A stretch of 63,109 bases of DNA. It comes from Armatimonadota bacterium (GTDB lineage Bacteria; Armatimonadota; Hebobacteria; CAIYQO01). Shown piece by piece: positions 32,445 through 42,200 of this stretch (position 1 is its first letter; the number at the start of each line of letters is the position of its first letter). Below the pieces are notes generated by a model, which was given only the letters and a program-made list of their open reading frames with translations, made no database searches and was not told the DNA's origin. The translations under genes and the position numbers were made by a program. The stretch lies in assembly GCA_029553475.1 (NCBI GenBank), contig JAKPKV010000038.1, positions 1 through 63,109 of the forward strand. Reading direction: 5' to 3'.

Positions 32445-34586
32445 ATGGAACGCTTCCCTTTTCTCTTCGGCGCACAGTATTACCGCGCCCCGACCCCCGA
32501 ACCTGAGTGCTGGGCGGGGGATTTCGCGCATATGCGCGAGCTCGGCTTCAATGCGGTGAAGTTCTTCGTGCAGTGGCGGTGGTCGCATCGCGCGCCGGAG
32601 CAGTGGTATTTCGCTGACCTCGATGCGCTGATGGACCTGGCCGGCGCGCATGGGTTGGGAGTCACGCTGAACTTCGTCCTCGATGTGGCGCCGACGTGGC
32701 TCTATGCCCGCTGCCCGGACGCGCGGCAGGTGGATGCGATGGGGCACGCCGTGGAGCCGTATGCCGTGTCGCACCGCTCGGCCGGCGGGCATCCGGGGCC
32801 GTGCTACAACCATCCGGAAGCGCTGTTGCTGCGACGGTCTTTCGTGGCAGAGACGATCTACCGCTACCGCGCCCACCCGGCGCTGCAGATGTGGGATGTG
32901 TGGAACGAGCCGGAACTGTCCTTCCAGCAGCGCACGCCGAGCATGACGAACATGGTCTGCTACTGCGACCATTGCCACCGCGGCTTCATCGGCTGGCTGC
33001 AGCGCAAGTATGACAGCCTCGACCACGTGAATGCCGTGTGGGGCCGTCCCTACGTTGAGTGGTCGCAGGTCGAAATGCCGCGGGTGACCGGCTCCATTCA
33101 GGACTTCATTGACTGGCGCGAATTCCACCTGGACACGATGACCGCGGAGGCCCGCTGGCGGCTGGCGCTGGTCGAATCGCTCGATCCGGCGCATGGGCGC
33201 TACCTGCACGTGGTGCCGGGGTGGTTCAGCGCGGTCACCTGCGTGGATGATTTCGCGGTGGCGGAACCCTGCGAGGTGTTCGCCGCCACCATGAACGCCT
33301 CGCCCGCGGCCATCACCCAGGTGGTGTCCGCGGCGCGGGAGAAGCGCTGCTACAACGTGGAGAGCCACGTCAATCATGGTTGTACCGACGTGCACCAGCC
33401 CATCGTCACCGACGCGGCGCTGCGGCGCGATCTGCTGCCGCAGGTGGGCCTGGGCATCAAGGGATTCCTCTTCTGGCAGTATCGGCCCGAGGTGCTGGGC
33501 TGTGAGGCGCCGGCGTGGGGGTTGGTGCGGCTGGACGGCGCCGATCGCCCGGTGACGCATGCCGCCCGCGGATTCTGGGAGGCCATACGCCCGCACGCCG
33601 AGGCGCTGCTGGAAGCGCGACCCGCGCGGCCACAGGTCGCCATCTGGAAAAGCCGAAAGAACGAGATTTTTCACTTCTGCACGCAGAATACCGTGCAGAC
33701 GCTCAACGCTGCCATTGAGGCCTACACGCAGGCGTTATACTGGCGGAGCGTACCGTTCACGTACATCAATGACGCCATGCTCGCTGACGGCGCGCTGGAT
33801 GGCATCCGCCTGCTCATCATGCCGTGCTGTTACTATCTGACGCAGCCGGAGATTGACGCGCTGGACCGCTGGGTGCGCGCGGGCGGCATATTGCTCAATG
33901 AGGCGCACCTGGCCGGCTACAACGGCACCACGGGCCGCCACAGCCGCGTGCTGCCCGGCGGCGGATTGGCGGAGAGATGGGGGATTCACGAGATGGAGAG
34001 CACCTCATCCTTCCATCTCCAGCTCGATGAACAGGAACTGCTCGCGGGCGCCATGCCTGAAGACGTGCGCAAGGCGCTGCACCAATACGGCACCGCTGGC
34101 GGGACGCATTACCCCATCCGCCTCGCTGACGGCGGGGTGGCGTGGGGCGCGCACCGCTACGCGGAGCTGGCGGGGGCGCGCATCGTCGCCGAAGGGATGT
34201 TCAATGAGGCGCCCTGTCTCGCCTCCGTGCGCGTGGGCGACGGCGCCGTTTTCTACTGCGGTACGAATTTCGGCCAGGCGGAACCGGGGCGCGATGGCCT
34301 GCACCACGTACTCGAACACACGCTGCGGCTGGCTGACGTCCGCGCGACGGCCGATCTCCTCTCCCCCACGGACCGTGTGCACCTGGACCTGCTGTATCGC
34401 GATGGCCGCCCGGCTTTCGCCGTCGTCCTCAACCGCACGACGGAGGAGCAGCCTGTCACGCTGAACTGCGCCGGAGCGTGGCGCGGTCTTTTCAGCGGAG
34501 CGCAGTGGCGACTGACACCAGGCAGCGTCCAACGGATTCCCGCGGAGATGGCGGAGTTGTTCGTCATCTATCGCGGGCCGTCGTAA
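32445..34586 (+). CDS. GH42-family beta-galactosidase
   Basis: 713 aa, typical for GH42. It removes terminal beta-galactosyl (sometimes alpha-arabinosyl-like) residues. The catalytic acid/base is the glutamate of WDVWNEPE (near residue 151), and the nucleophile is the glutamate of CYNVESHVN (near residue 306). A CYCDHC cluster near residue 175 supplies the zinc site seen in this family. The C-terminal half has the GATase-like trimerisation domain (WVRAGGILLNEAHL) and a small beta domain. There is no signal peptide, so it hydrolyses imported oligosaccharides. The start ATG lacks a close ribosome binding site, which is unusual here; the sequence upstream is pyrimidine-rich. Confidence 0.9.
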   Translation: MERFPFLFGAQYYRAPTPEPECWAGDFAHMRELGFNAVKFFVQWRWSHRAPEQWYFADLDALMDLAGAHGLGVTLNFVLDVAPTWLYARCPDARQVDAMGHAVEPYAVSHRSAGGHPGPCYNHPEALLLRRSFVAETIYRYRAHPALQMWDVWNEPELSFQQRTPSMTNMVCYCDHCHRGFIGWLQRKYDSLDHVNAVWGRPYVEWSQVEMPRVTGSIQDFIDWREFHLDTMTAEARWRLALVESLDPAHGRYLHVVPGWFSAVTCVDDFAVAEPCEVFAATMNASPAAITQVVSAAREKRCYNVESHVNHGCTDVHQPIVTDAALRRDLLPQVGLGIKGFLFWQYRPEVLGCEAPAWGLVRLDGADRPVTHAARGFWEAIRPHAEALLEARPARPQVAIWKSRKNEIFHFCTQNTVQTLNAAIEAYTQALYWRSVPFTYINDAMLADGALDGIRLLIMPCCYYLTQPEIDALDRWVRAGGILLNEAHLAGYNGTTGRHSRVLPGGGLAERWGIHEMESTSSFHLQLDEQELLAGAMPEDVRKALHQYGTAGGTHYPIRLADGGVAWGAHRYAELAGARIVAEGMFNEAPCLASVRVGDGAVFYCGTNFGQAEPGRDGLHHVLEHTLRLADVRATADLLSPTDRVHLDLLYRDGRPAFAVVLNRTTEEQPVTLNCAGAWRGLFSGAQWRLTPGSVQRIPAEMAELFVIYRGPS

Positions 34587-34605
34587 TAGACCGTGTCCGT
34601 CGCCA

Positions 34606-34721
34606 GGGGTTAGGGATTAGGGATTGAGGCGCGCCGGGTTTCTTCGTAGCGCGCGCGACGGTTTGCCTGGCAAGCTACAACGTGACAACCCGCTACCCCT
34701 AACCCCCAATCCCTAACCCCT
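34606..34721. repeat. Inverted G-rich GGGGTTAGGGATT repeat
   Basis: A 14-base unit (AGGGGTTAGGGATT) at 34606-34619 recurs inverted and identical at 34708-34721, with extra GATTAGG-like units beside each copy. It lies between convergent genes and overlaps the stop codon of the nitronate monooxygenase-like gene. Similar tracts are dispersed in many bacterial genomes. Confidence 0.6.
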
Positions 34722-35982
34722 ACCCGGCAGGCGCCGCGCCCGTCAGATATTCCCGGAGAACCTCTGCCGCCGTCGGCTGCTCGTAGGTGCCGTCGGGCAG
34801 GCGATGGACGGTTTCTTTCAACCGGGAGACGGTATGCCCGCAGGTCCAGATAGTGTAGTTGCGCATGTGCGCGCACAGGCAGGTTTTCTCCGTGCTGCCG
34901 GAGGCGTGCGCGTCCAGGTAACTGCAGTGGCCGTCGCCGTCCAGCGCGTAGCCGAGGGACTCGCACTGCGGGGGCAGCGTGGAGCCGATGGCGGGCGACT
35001 GCCGCAGCATGCGCATCGGGTAACCGGTGGCGGAGATGGTGTTCACCACCACGTCCTCGGCGTTCGCGGCGAAGAAAGCCTGCTTGACGTGGTCCGGCAG
35101 GCCGCTCTCCCGCGCCACGGCGAAGCGGGTGGCCACTTGAATGCCCGCGGCGCCTTCGCGCAGCATCGCCACGCCGTCCGCGCCGGTGAAAATACCGCCG
35201 GCGGCGATAACCGGGATCGTCCCGGCAACTCCGTCAAGGCACTGCCGCACCTCGCGCAGGATGGTGCGCAGGTCGAAATCCTGCCACTGTTCGGGGAAGC
35301 CGAGATGACCGCCGGCCAGCGGGCCTTCCACCACGATATAATCCGGCATGCGCCCGACTTTTGCCGCGCGGATCAGGAAGAGCTTTAACGCCCGCGCCGA
35401 GGAGACGATGATGCCGACGAGGGTCTCGCTGAAGCGCGGGTGTTCCTGCATCAACGCCAGCGACCCCAGGTGCAATCCCGCCCCCAGCGTGATGCCGTCC
35501 ACTTCGGCATCCATCGCGGCATGCAGGCGGGCGCGCAACGTCTCGCGCGGGCTGCCCATCGTCAACTTCTCCATCACGTTCAGGAAGATGGCGCCGAGGC
35601 GCTTGCGGCTCATCGCGTCGCGGACCAGGCGGAAGGTGGCCTCGCGCACGGATTCCAGGTCGAACAGCAGTCCCGCTTTCTCCGTGCTCCCGACGAAATG
35701 GCGATTCTGCTGGAACCGGCGGCGCACGAACGACGTGCCGTAGCGCAGATCCGAGACGGATAGCGCGCCGGCGTCGGACAGGTGCCCAATGCCGCCGGCG
35801 TTGGCGACGGCCAGCGCGAGCTCCGGTACGGAAATGTTGACGCCCATGCCGCCGAGGATGAGCGGGAGAAACTCCCGGCCACCGAGGCGGAGGACGAAAT
35901 CAGCTAATGGCGGTATGGCGAACTCCTGACTGCCTGCACGGGACGTGCACGATGATGACAGTATACCCGATTCCGTCAGCAA
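34720..35982 (-). CDS. Nitronate monooxygenase-like FMN protein
   Basis: Up to 420 aa. The fold is an FMN-dependent TIM barrel of the 2-nitropropane dioxygenase/NMO family: LILGGMGVNIS at the first strand, AVANAGGIGHLS, the EGPLAGGHLG block whose histidine is catalytic in NMOs, and the phosphate loop VIAAGGIFTGADG with GIQVATRF. The C-terminal 80 residues contain several cysteines (CSYLDA, KTCLCAHMRNYTIWTC) that could bind a metal and are not part of classical NMOs, so a related enoyl-reductase or other role is possible. The 35982 start is TTG with no ribosome binding site; an ATA at 35916 has AGGAG at ideal spacing and fits homologue length (398 aa), so it may be the true start. Confidence 0.75.
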   Translation of the reverse strand: MLTESGILSSSCTSRAGSQEFAIPPLADFVLRLGGREFLPLILGGMGVNISVPELALAVANAGGIGHLSDAGALSVSDLRYGTSFVRRRFQQNRHFVGSTEKAGLLFDLESVREATFRLVRDAMSRKRLGAIFLNVMEKLTMGSPRETLRARLHAAMDAEVDGITLGAGLHLGSLALMQEHPRFSETLVGIIVSSARALKLFLIRAAKVGRMPDYIVVEGPLAGGHLGFPEQWQDFDLRTILREVRQCLDGVAGTIPVIAAGGIFTGADGVAMLREGAAGIQVATRFAVARESGLPDHVKQAFFAANAEDVVVNTISATGYPMRMLRQSPAIGSTLPPQCESLGYALDGDGHCSYLDAHASGSTEKTCLCAHMRNYTIWTCGHTVSRLKETVHRLPDGTYEQPTAAEVLREYLTGAAPAG

Positions 35983-36108
35983 CTACCGCGTCAGTAATTG
36001 TGCCGCCGGAAGTATTGACCGAAAAAAATGCCGGGGAAAAAAGGCACCGCAAGGAAGCGAGTGGGGGAAAGTGGAATGATACGACAACTGTATACTGGAG
36101 GTTTCCCC

Positions 36109-36876
36109 ATGCTGCAACGCATCGCCGTGCTGCTTCTGCTGGCGTGCGCGCTCGGCGCTCTGGCGCAGGCGCCGCAGGAGACGCTCTATCAGGTCTCCAC
36201 GCTCAACGCGCTCATGCTGGGCATCTACGATGGGCAGATGCCGGTGAGGACGCTGCTGCGCCACGGCGATTTCGGCCTGGGCACCTTCACCGGGCTCGAT
36301 GGCGAGATGCTGATACTCGACGGGACGTGCTATCAGATCAAATCTGACGGCACGGTGGCGAAGGTGGACGGCGCGGTGACCACGCCCTTCGCCGCGGTGA
36401 CGACCTTCAACGCCGACCAGACATGGAAAGTCGAAACGCCGGTGAGCCTGACTGAGCTGGAGAAGCGGATTGACGCCGCGCTGCCCACGGCGAACTGGTT
36501 TTACGCGATTAAGGTGACCGGCGTCTTCACGCTGGTGAAAGCGCGCAGCGTGCCGAAGCAGCAGGCGCCCTATCCGCCGCTGGTGGAGGTGGTGAAGACG
36601 CAGCCCGTCTTTCAACTACCGCAGGTGAAGGGTACGCTGGTCGGCTTCCGCTGTCCGGCCTTCGCCGCCGGGGTGAACGTGCCCGGCTATCACTTCCACT
36701 TCCTCAGCGAGGATGCGCGCGCCGGCGGCCACGTGCTGGAGGCGCAGCTCCTCGCCGGCACGGTGAGCATTGACGCCACTCCCGCCTTGCTGCTGGCGCT
36801 CCCCTCCGACGACGCATTCAAACGCGCCGATCTCTCCACCGCTACCGCGGCGGACGTGCAGAAGGTTGAGAAATGA
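36109..36876 (+). CDS. Exported alpha-acetolactate decarboxylase
   Basis: 255 aa from the ATG at 36109, set by GGAGG seven bases upstream. A signal peptide (IAVLLLLACALGALAQA) precedes the enzyme. The family converts acetolactate to acetoin and uses zinc. The three zinc histidines are visible in GYHFHFLSEDARAGGH. Other family blocks are STLNALMLGIYDGQMPV, HGDFGLGTFTGLDGE, YPPLVEVVKTQPVF and GTLVGFRCPAF. Secretion is known for Bacillus/Brevibacillus enzymes, but here the gene overlaps a rhamnosidase gene by four bases, so it belongs to a polysaccharide operon, not an acetoin operon. No acetolactate synthase is in the window. Confidence 0.92.
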   Translation: MLQRIAVLLLLACALGALAQAPQETLYQVSTLNALMLGIYDGQMPVRTLLRHGDFGLGTFTGLDGEMLILDGTCYQIKSDGTVAKVDGAVTTPFAAVTTFNADQTWKVETPVSLTELEKRIDAALPTANWFYAIKVTGVFTLVKARSVPKQQAPYPPLVEVVKTQPVFQLPQVKGTLVGFRCPAFAAGVNVPGYHFHFLSEDARAGGHVLEAQLLAGTVSIDATPALLLALPSDDAFKRADLSTATAADVQKVEK

Positions 36877-39203
36877 CGATGACGGATGACGCGCTGGCGC
36901 AAGGCCGCCTGCTCACCGCGTGGCGCGGGAAGTGGGTCTGGACGGCGGACGTGGCGGCGGGCCGCAACGTCTACGCGTTCTTCACGCGGTCATTTCAGTG
37001 CGATACCGCGGCCACCCTCGACATTGCCATCACCGCGGACAGCCACTACCTGCTGTATCTGGACGGCGCGTTCATCGCCCGCGGCCCGGCGCGGGCGCAT
37101 CTGGCGTATTACACCGTTGATGCTTTCTCGCTGCCGGTCGCTCCGGGTCTGCACGAACTGCGGGTGCTCGTCCACCACGTCGGCGAAATCAACGCGACGA
37201 TGATGCGCGGACGGCCCGGCCTGCTGACGGATGTCACGCTGAAAACAGCAGGCGAGACGCGGGATCTGTCCACGGGACCGGACTGGCAGGCGACACTGTC
37301 GAACGCCTGGAAGCGCAACCTCCCGTGTATGATGTCGCACTTCGGATTCTGGGAGGAATTGAACCTCGCCGAACTCGTCCGGGAGCGGCGGCTGTCACCC
37401 CGGCACGCCGCCGTGGTCATCGGCGAGCCCGGCGGCGCGCCGTGGACGCGCCTGGTGGCGCGGGACATCGCGCCGGCAGAGTATACGCCGGTGTGCTCCG
37501 CGCTGGTCGGCGGGGGGAGGTGGACCGGCGGCACGGACGATCCGATTCCCGCCGTCACCGCCGCCTCGCGGGCGCGCGCGCCGGCGCCCGTCGCGCTGCC
37601 CTGCACCTTCACGGAGACCGGCTACCTGACGGTGGATTTCGGCCGCACGGTGTCCGGGTACGTCATCGTGACACTGGCGGACGCGCGCGGCGGGCAGGTG
37701 GTGGACGTGTCCTACGACGAGCTCCTCACGCCGGACGGCGCGGTGAATCCGGAGCGCACTTACGCGCACCTGACCGATCGTTATCTGCTGGCGGACGAGA
37801 CGCCGGACATCCGCGCCACCCATCCGCGCGGCTTTCGCTATGTCACGCTCGATGTCACGCCCGGCGGAAAGCCGGTGACCATTGAGTCCGTCGCGGCGCT
37901 GGAGGAAACCTATCCCTTCCGCCTGCAAGGGGCGTTCCAGTGCGCCGATTCACGGCTGCAGCGCTTCATGCTGAAGAGCGCGGAGAACGTGCGCATCTGC
38001 ACCACCGACTGCTTCACCGATTGCCCCACCCGCGAGCGCGTGCACTGGACGGAAGACCTCTATCTGCACAGCCGGGCGGCCGCCTATGCCTTCGGCGATA
38101 CGGCGATGATGCGGCATGCCCTCTTCCAGGCGGCGCAGTGCGCCCTGCCCGATGGCCGCATCAACGGCTTCATGCCCTCCGAGCGCACCAACTGCGCCTT
38201 CGCCGCCAGCAGCATCATGTGGCTGCACACGTTGGTGGATTACTGGCTGCACGCGGGGGACGAGGATATCCGCGCGCTGCTCCCGACCGCCAGCCGCCTG
38301 CTGGCGTGTATGGATTCGCAAATGGACGACGATCTCATCGCCCGCTGGCCGGCCGGGCAGTTCTGGGACTGGGCGCCGGTGGAGCTGGAAGGCGGCCTGC
38401 TGCTGACGAACGCCGCCTATGCCTGGGCGCTGGCGCGGTTGAGCGAGCACACAGTCTTCGCCGAATTGGGCGATCACCCGCGGGAACGCGCGGAGCGCAT
38501 CCGCGCAACGGCGCATGCGCGCTTTTGGGATGCCGAACGCGGTTTCTATCGCGATGCCCTCCCCGCCGAAGGGCAGACCGCCATCTACAGTCAGCAGGCC
38601 AACACGATGGCGATACTGGCGGGTATATGTCCCCAAGGAGAGCGGGTACCATTACTCCGGAGGCTCATTGACCCGGCGAACCTGGGGCCGGTGCCGGTGG
38701 GCGAGGACAGTTTGCGGACGCACAACCGGCCATCGCCGGAAAAACTGGTGCCGATGGGCACGCTGTGGTTCGCGCATTTCCTGGTGCAGGCGCTCTTTGA
38801 ACACGGGCTGACCGATGAAGCGCTGGCGCAGCTGCGCTCGTTGTGGGGGGCGTATGACGACCTGCCCACCTTCCCGGAGACGCGCATCCAGCACGGCAAC
38901 ACCGGCCTCTGCCACGGCTGGGCCGCCGGCCCCGCCTACCTGCTGCCGGCCTTCGTGCTGGGCCTGCAGCCGCTGGAGGCCGGCTGGCGCGCGGCGCGCT
39001 TCGCGCCCCATCCCGGCGACGTGGCGCGGGCCGGCGGCTCCTTCCGCACGCCGCACGGCGAGGTGTGCGCGCAGTGGTATCGCCAGGATGACTGCTATCA
39101 CGCCCGCCTCGCCGTGCCGGACGGCGTACGCCTGCGCATTGTCGTGCCGGGCCGTGATGAAACGGTCACCGGTCCGCTGGCATGGCGGGGCGAATGGGCG
39201 TGA
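36873..39203 (+). CDS. GH78-type alpha-L-rhamnosidase
   Basis: 776 aa. The protein has N-terminal beta domains (GKWVWT, with a carbohydrate-binding-like SHYLLYLDGAFIARGP), a bridging domain (GYLTVDFGRTVSGYV) and an (alpha/alpha)6 barrel from about residue 350. The barrel holds the GH78 block DCFTDCPTRERVHWTED, which carries the catalytic acidic cluster; the usual D-E-R-x-G-W is altered to R-E-R-V-H-W. FWDWAPVE, GNTGLCHGW and the C-terminal sandwich complete the family pattern. No signal peptide is seen, so it acts inside the cell or is exported otherwise, unlike its neighbours. Start overlaps the upstream stop by ATGA. Confidence 0.88.
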   Translation: MTMTDDALAQGRLLTAWRGKWVWTADVAAGRNVYAFFTRSFQCDTAATLDIAITADSHYLLYLDGAFIARGPARAHLAYYTVDAFSLPVAPGLHELRVLVHHVGEINATMMRGRPGLLTDVTLKTAGETRDLSTGPDWQATLSNAWKRNLPCMMSHFGFWEELNLAELVRERRLSPRHAAVVIGEPGGAPWTRLVARDIAPAEYTPVCSALVGGGRWTGGTDDPIPAVTAASRARAPAPVALPCTFTETGYLTVDFGRTVSGYVIVTLADARGGQVVDVSYDELLTPDGAVNPERTYAHLTDRYLLADETPDIRATHPRGFRYVTLDVTPGGKPVTIESVAALEETYPFRLQGAFQCADSRLQRFMLKSAENVRICTTDCFTDCPTRERVHWTEDLYLHSRAAAYAFGDTAMMRHALFQAAQCALPDGRINGFMPSERTNCAFAASSIMWLHTLVDYWLHAGDEDIRALLPTASRLLACMDSQMDDDLIARWPAGQFWDWAPVELEGGLLLTNAAYAWALARLSEHTVFAELGDHPRERAERIRATAHARFWDAERGFYRDALPAEGQTAIYSQQANTMAILAGICPQGERVPLLRRLIDPANLGPVPVGEDSLRTHNRPSPEKLVPMGTLWFAHFLVQALFEHGLTDEALAQLRSLWGAYDDLPTFPETRIQHGNTGLCHGWAAGPAYLLPAFVLGLQPLEAGWRAARFAPHPGDVARAGGSFRTPHGEVCAQWYRQDDCYHARLAVPDGVRLRIVVPGRDETVTGPLAWRGEWA

Positions 39204-39236
39204 ACGGTGTCAAAATCGCATGAAACGAGGTGGCGT

Positions 39237-42200
39237 ATGCAACGATTTTTCATATCGCTTGGCCTGTTTACCCTTGGGGCGCTGGCGTTCGCCCAGGCCC
39301 CGAAAACCCTCGGCACCTTCACCCTGCACGAGGATTTCGGCGTCGCACACCCGGAGCAGATCGTCATGCTGGAGCCGGGGATAAAACTCCCGGCGGCGGT
39401 GGCGCTCCTCGATGAGCAGGGCAAGCCGGCGCCGTTTCAGGTGATGGGGGATGGGCGCATCGCCCTGCGTACCGACCTGCCGGCGGGGGCGACGAAAAGC
39501 TGGAAACTCGTGGCGGCAAAAGCGAGTGCCGTCGCGCCCGGCGTGGCGGTGGTCGAGCGGCCGGACGGCTACGAGATCGTCAATGACCGGGTGGGCATCC
39601 GCATCCCGAAAGCGTCCGCCGATCCGGCGAAAACGCCGTCGCCCATCCAGGGCTTGCGCTTCCAGGATGGCACCTGGACCGCCGTCGGCCCGAACTACAT
39701 GCCTCGCCCGGCGAAGGCGATGCGCGTCGAGTTCCTCGACCGCGGCCCGCTGGTGGTGCGCGTCCGCGTCGCCTACCTCTATGACCGGGCGCTGCTGCGC
39801 TCGCACCGGCCCGAACTGCCCGAAATCCCCGCCGGCGAGGCGCCCTATGCCACCACCATCGAAATGCAGGCCGGTCAGCCGGTCATCCTCTTCGAGGAAG
39901 CGTGCGAGGTGGATATCTCGTATGGGGTGGACATCACCGACGGCCTCACCCCCGACCGCGCCCAATATCGCGGCCACCACGCCAACTCGACGGAGGCCGG
40001 CATGGGCCCGGACGGCGGCGTCTACAGCTACACGGGCAATCGCCGCCATGACGCGCTGGTCCACCTGAAGTTCGACGGCGCGGCGAAGGACCGCTGGTCG
40101 CGTACCACCTATCCGTATCTCTCCCACTGGGACCCGTGGGGGGTGAATACCGGCTTCTACTGGCAGCTCTACGATTCCCGCCCGAACGGCAGCGACAATC
40201 TCTTCGGCATCTTCGCGGGCAGGGCGTCACGGCTCATCAAGCCCGGCTTGTCCGGCGTCAGCTTCGATACCGGCATGGTGGACGGCAAGCCGCGTATTGG
40301 ATTGCAGGTGCGTTTCCAGCGCCTCATGCCCACGCAGTTCTACTCCACCCACATGCGCTTCGGCTGGGGCATTTACCTGGGGAAAAAGCGCGCCGACGTG
40401 AAGCCGCAGCTGGAGGTCCAGCAGATGAACCGGGTGATGAATCTGCACAGCGGCGTCAACCTGACGGCGCTGGCGCCGCTGCCCGCCGATTACCCCGACC
40501 CGAAGGAAGGCTACGGCAACCTCTACGCGCCGGCCAACGCCTGGCAAGGACTGGCGGACGCGTTGCGCGAGGAGCGCAAGCAGGGCGGCAAGACGCGCTA
40601 TCAGCAGCAATACAACCTGAATCCCTACTTCCACCCGATCCTTGATTACTGGGCGGATCCGAGCCCGGCCACCGCGAAGAAGGCCGCGGACGTGGTGACC
40701 GGTTTCGCGACGGCGTACCTCGATACCCAGGTCAACGGCGAGGGCATCTACCAGCACACCACGCACTACTTCATGGGCGCGTCGAATATGTCGTCCTACG
40801 TGAGCTGGGCGGACCTGCTGCTGGCGTCCGCGCATCTGCCGGCGGACGAGCGGGCGAAGCTGAAGCGGGCGATGGCGCTTTTCGCCTCCTGCCTCTGGAA
40901 CCACGATGTCGCCCCCATGCACGCCGACTGCGGCATGAACTGGGGGCCGCAGAATATGTCCGCCATGTGGCTGGGCACGCGCTACACCTTCACCCTCTTC
41001 CTCTCGGATCACCCGATATTCAGCCGGAAAGTCGAGGAGGTGCGGAAAGAGGCGCTGAAGCTGCTCTACAGCTTCACCAATGACGCCGGCGCCTGCAGCG
41101 CCTGCGCGCATTACGCCGGCGCCTCCATGGTGCCGATCCTCAATCTGCTGCAGCAGATGCAGCGGCGCGGGGTGATGGACGCCTTCGCCACCGAGCCGCG
41201 GTTGGCGAGATACGCCGAGTGGGAGATGCAGCTCCTCACCCCGCCGGAGCCGCGTTTCGGCGGCCTGCGCAAGATCGTCGCGGTGGGCGACGGCTCCACC
41301 GAGCAGAGCACGCGCATCGGGCAGATCGGCACCGGTTTCGCGCGGAGCAACCCGGCGCTCTCCGCCCGCCTGATGGGCGCCTGGCAGGCGATGGGCCAGC
41401 CGCACGACAATTTTTATGGCGCGTCGGCGCTGAAGATTGATCCCACGCTGCCGGCCGTCTCGCCGAAGCTGGGCAGCGCGCAATTCGACGGCTGGATGAG
41501 CGTGCTCCGCCACGGCTGGGAGACGCCGAATGAGACCGCGATCCACTTCATCAACGGCGACTATCTGACCGACCATCGCCACGGCGACATGGGCTCGCTG
41601 GTGATCTACGCGCTGGGCGCGCCGCTGTCGCTGGACTGGGGGCCGATCTATTACCCGCGCGTGGCCGGCTCGTATATGCACAGCATGGCGCTGCCGGAAT
41701 CCGTGCTCGGTTTCCCCTGGGCCGGCGATCGCCCGCCGCTCGACAAGCCGGCGGAGGGCTGGTCCGTGTGGCACGGGCAGACGCGTCATACCCCGCTGCT
41801 CGACTTCACCGAAAGCAGCAGCGCCAGCGCCGACTTTGGCCGCGGCAAGGACCGCGCGATGAGCTGGCGGCGCACCGTGCGCAACCTGCATCCCGACCCG
41901 GCGCACCCGGTGATCGTCATCGAAGACACCTTCGGCGGCAACGATCTCGCCGGCAAGCCGGTCATCTCCACCCTCAATATGATGGCCGAGGGCGAGGTGG
42001 ACACGCCCGCCGGTGTGCAGGCGCCGGAGTTGCGCATGCATACCCCGGATCAGAATACGGCGCCGGAGAAGCTCCCCTCCGCCGGTCCCGTCTTCCCGCT
42101 GCCCGCCGGCCTGAACAAGTTCGCCTTCACCGGCCAATGGGGCATTGACTGGGAGCTGTATACCGACGCCGAGGTCGCCATGCAGGCCTCCCTCGGCAAC

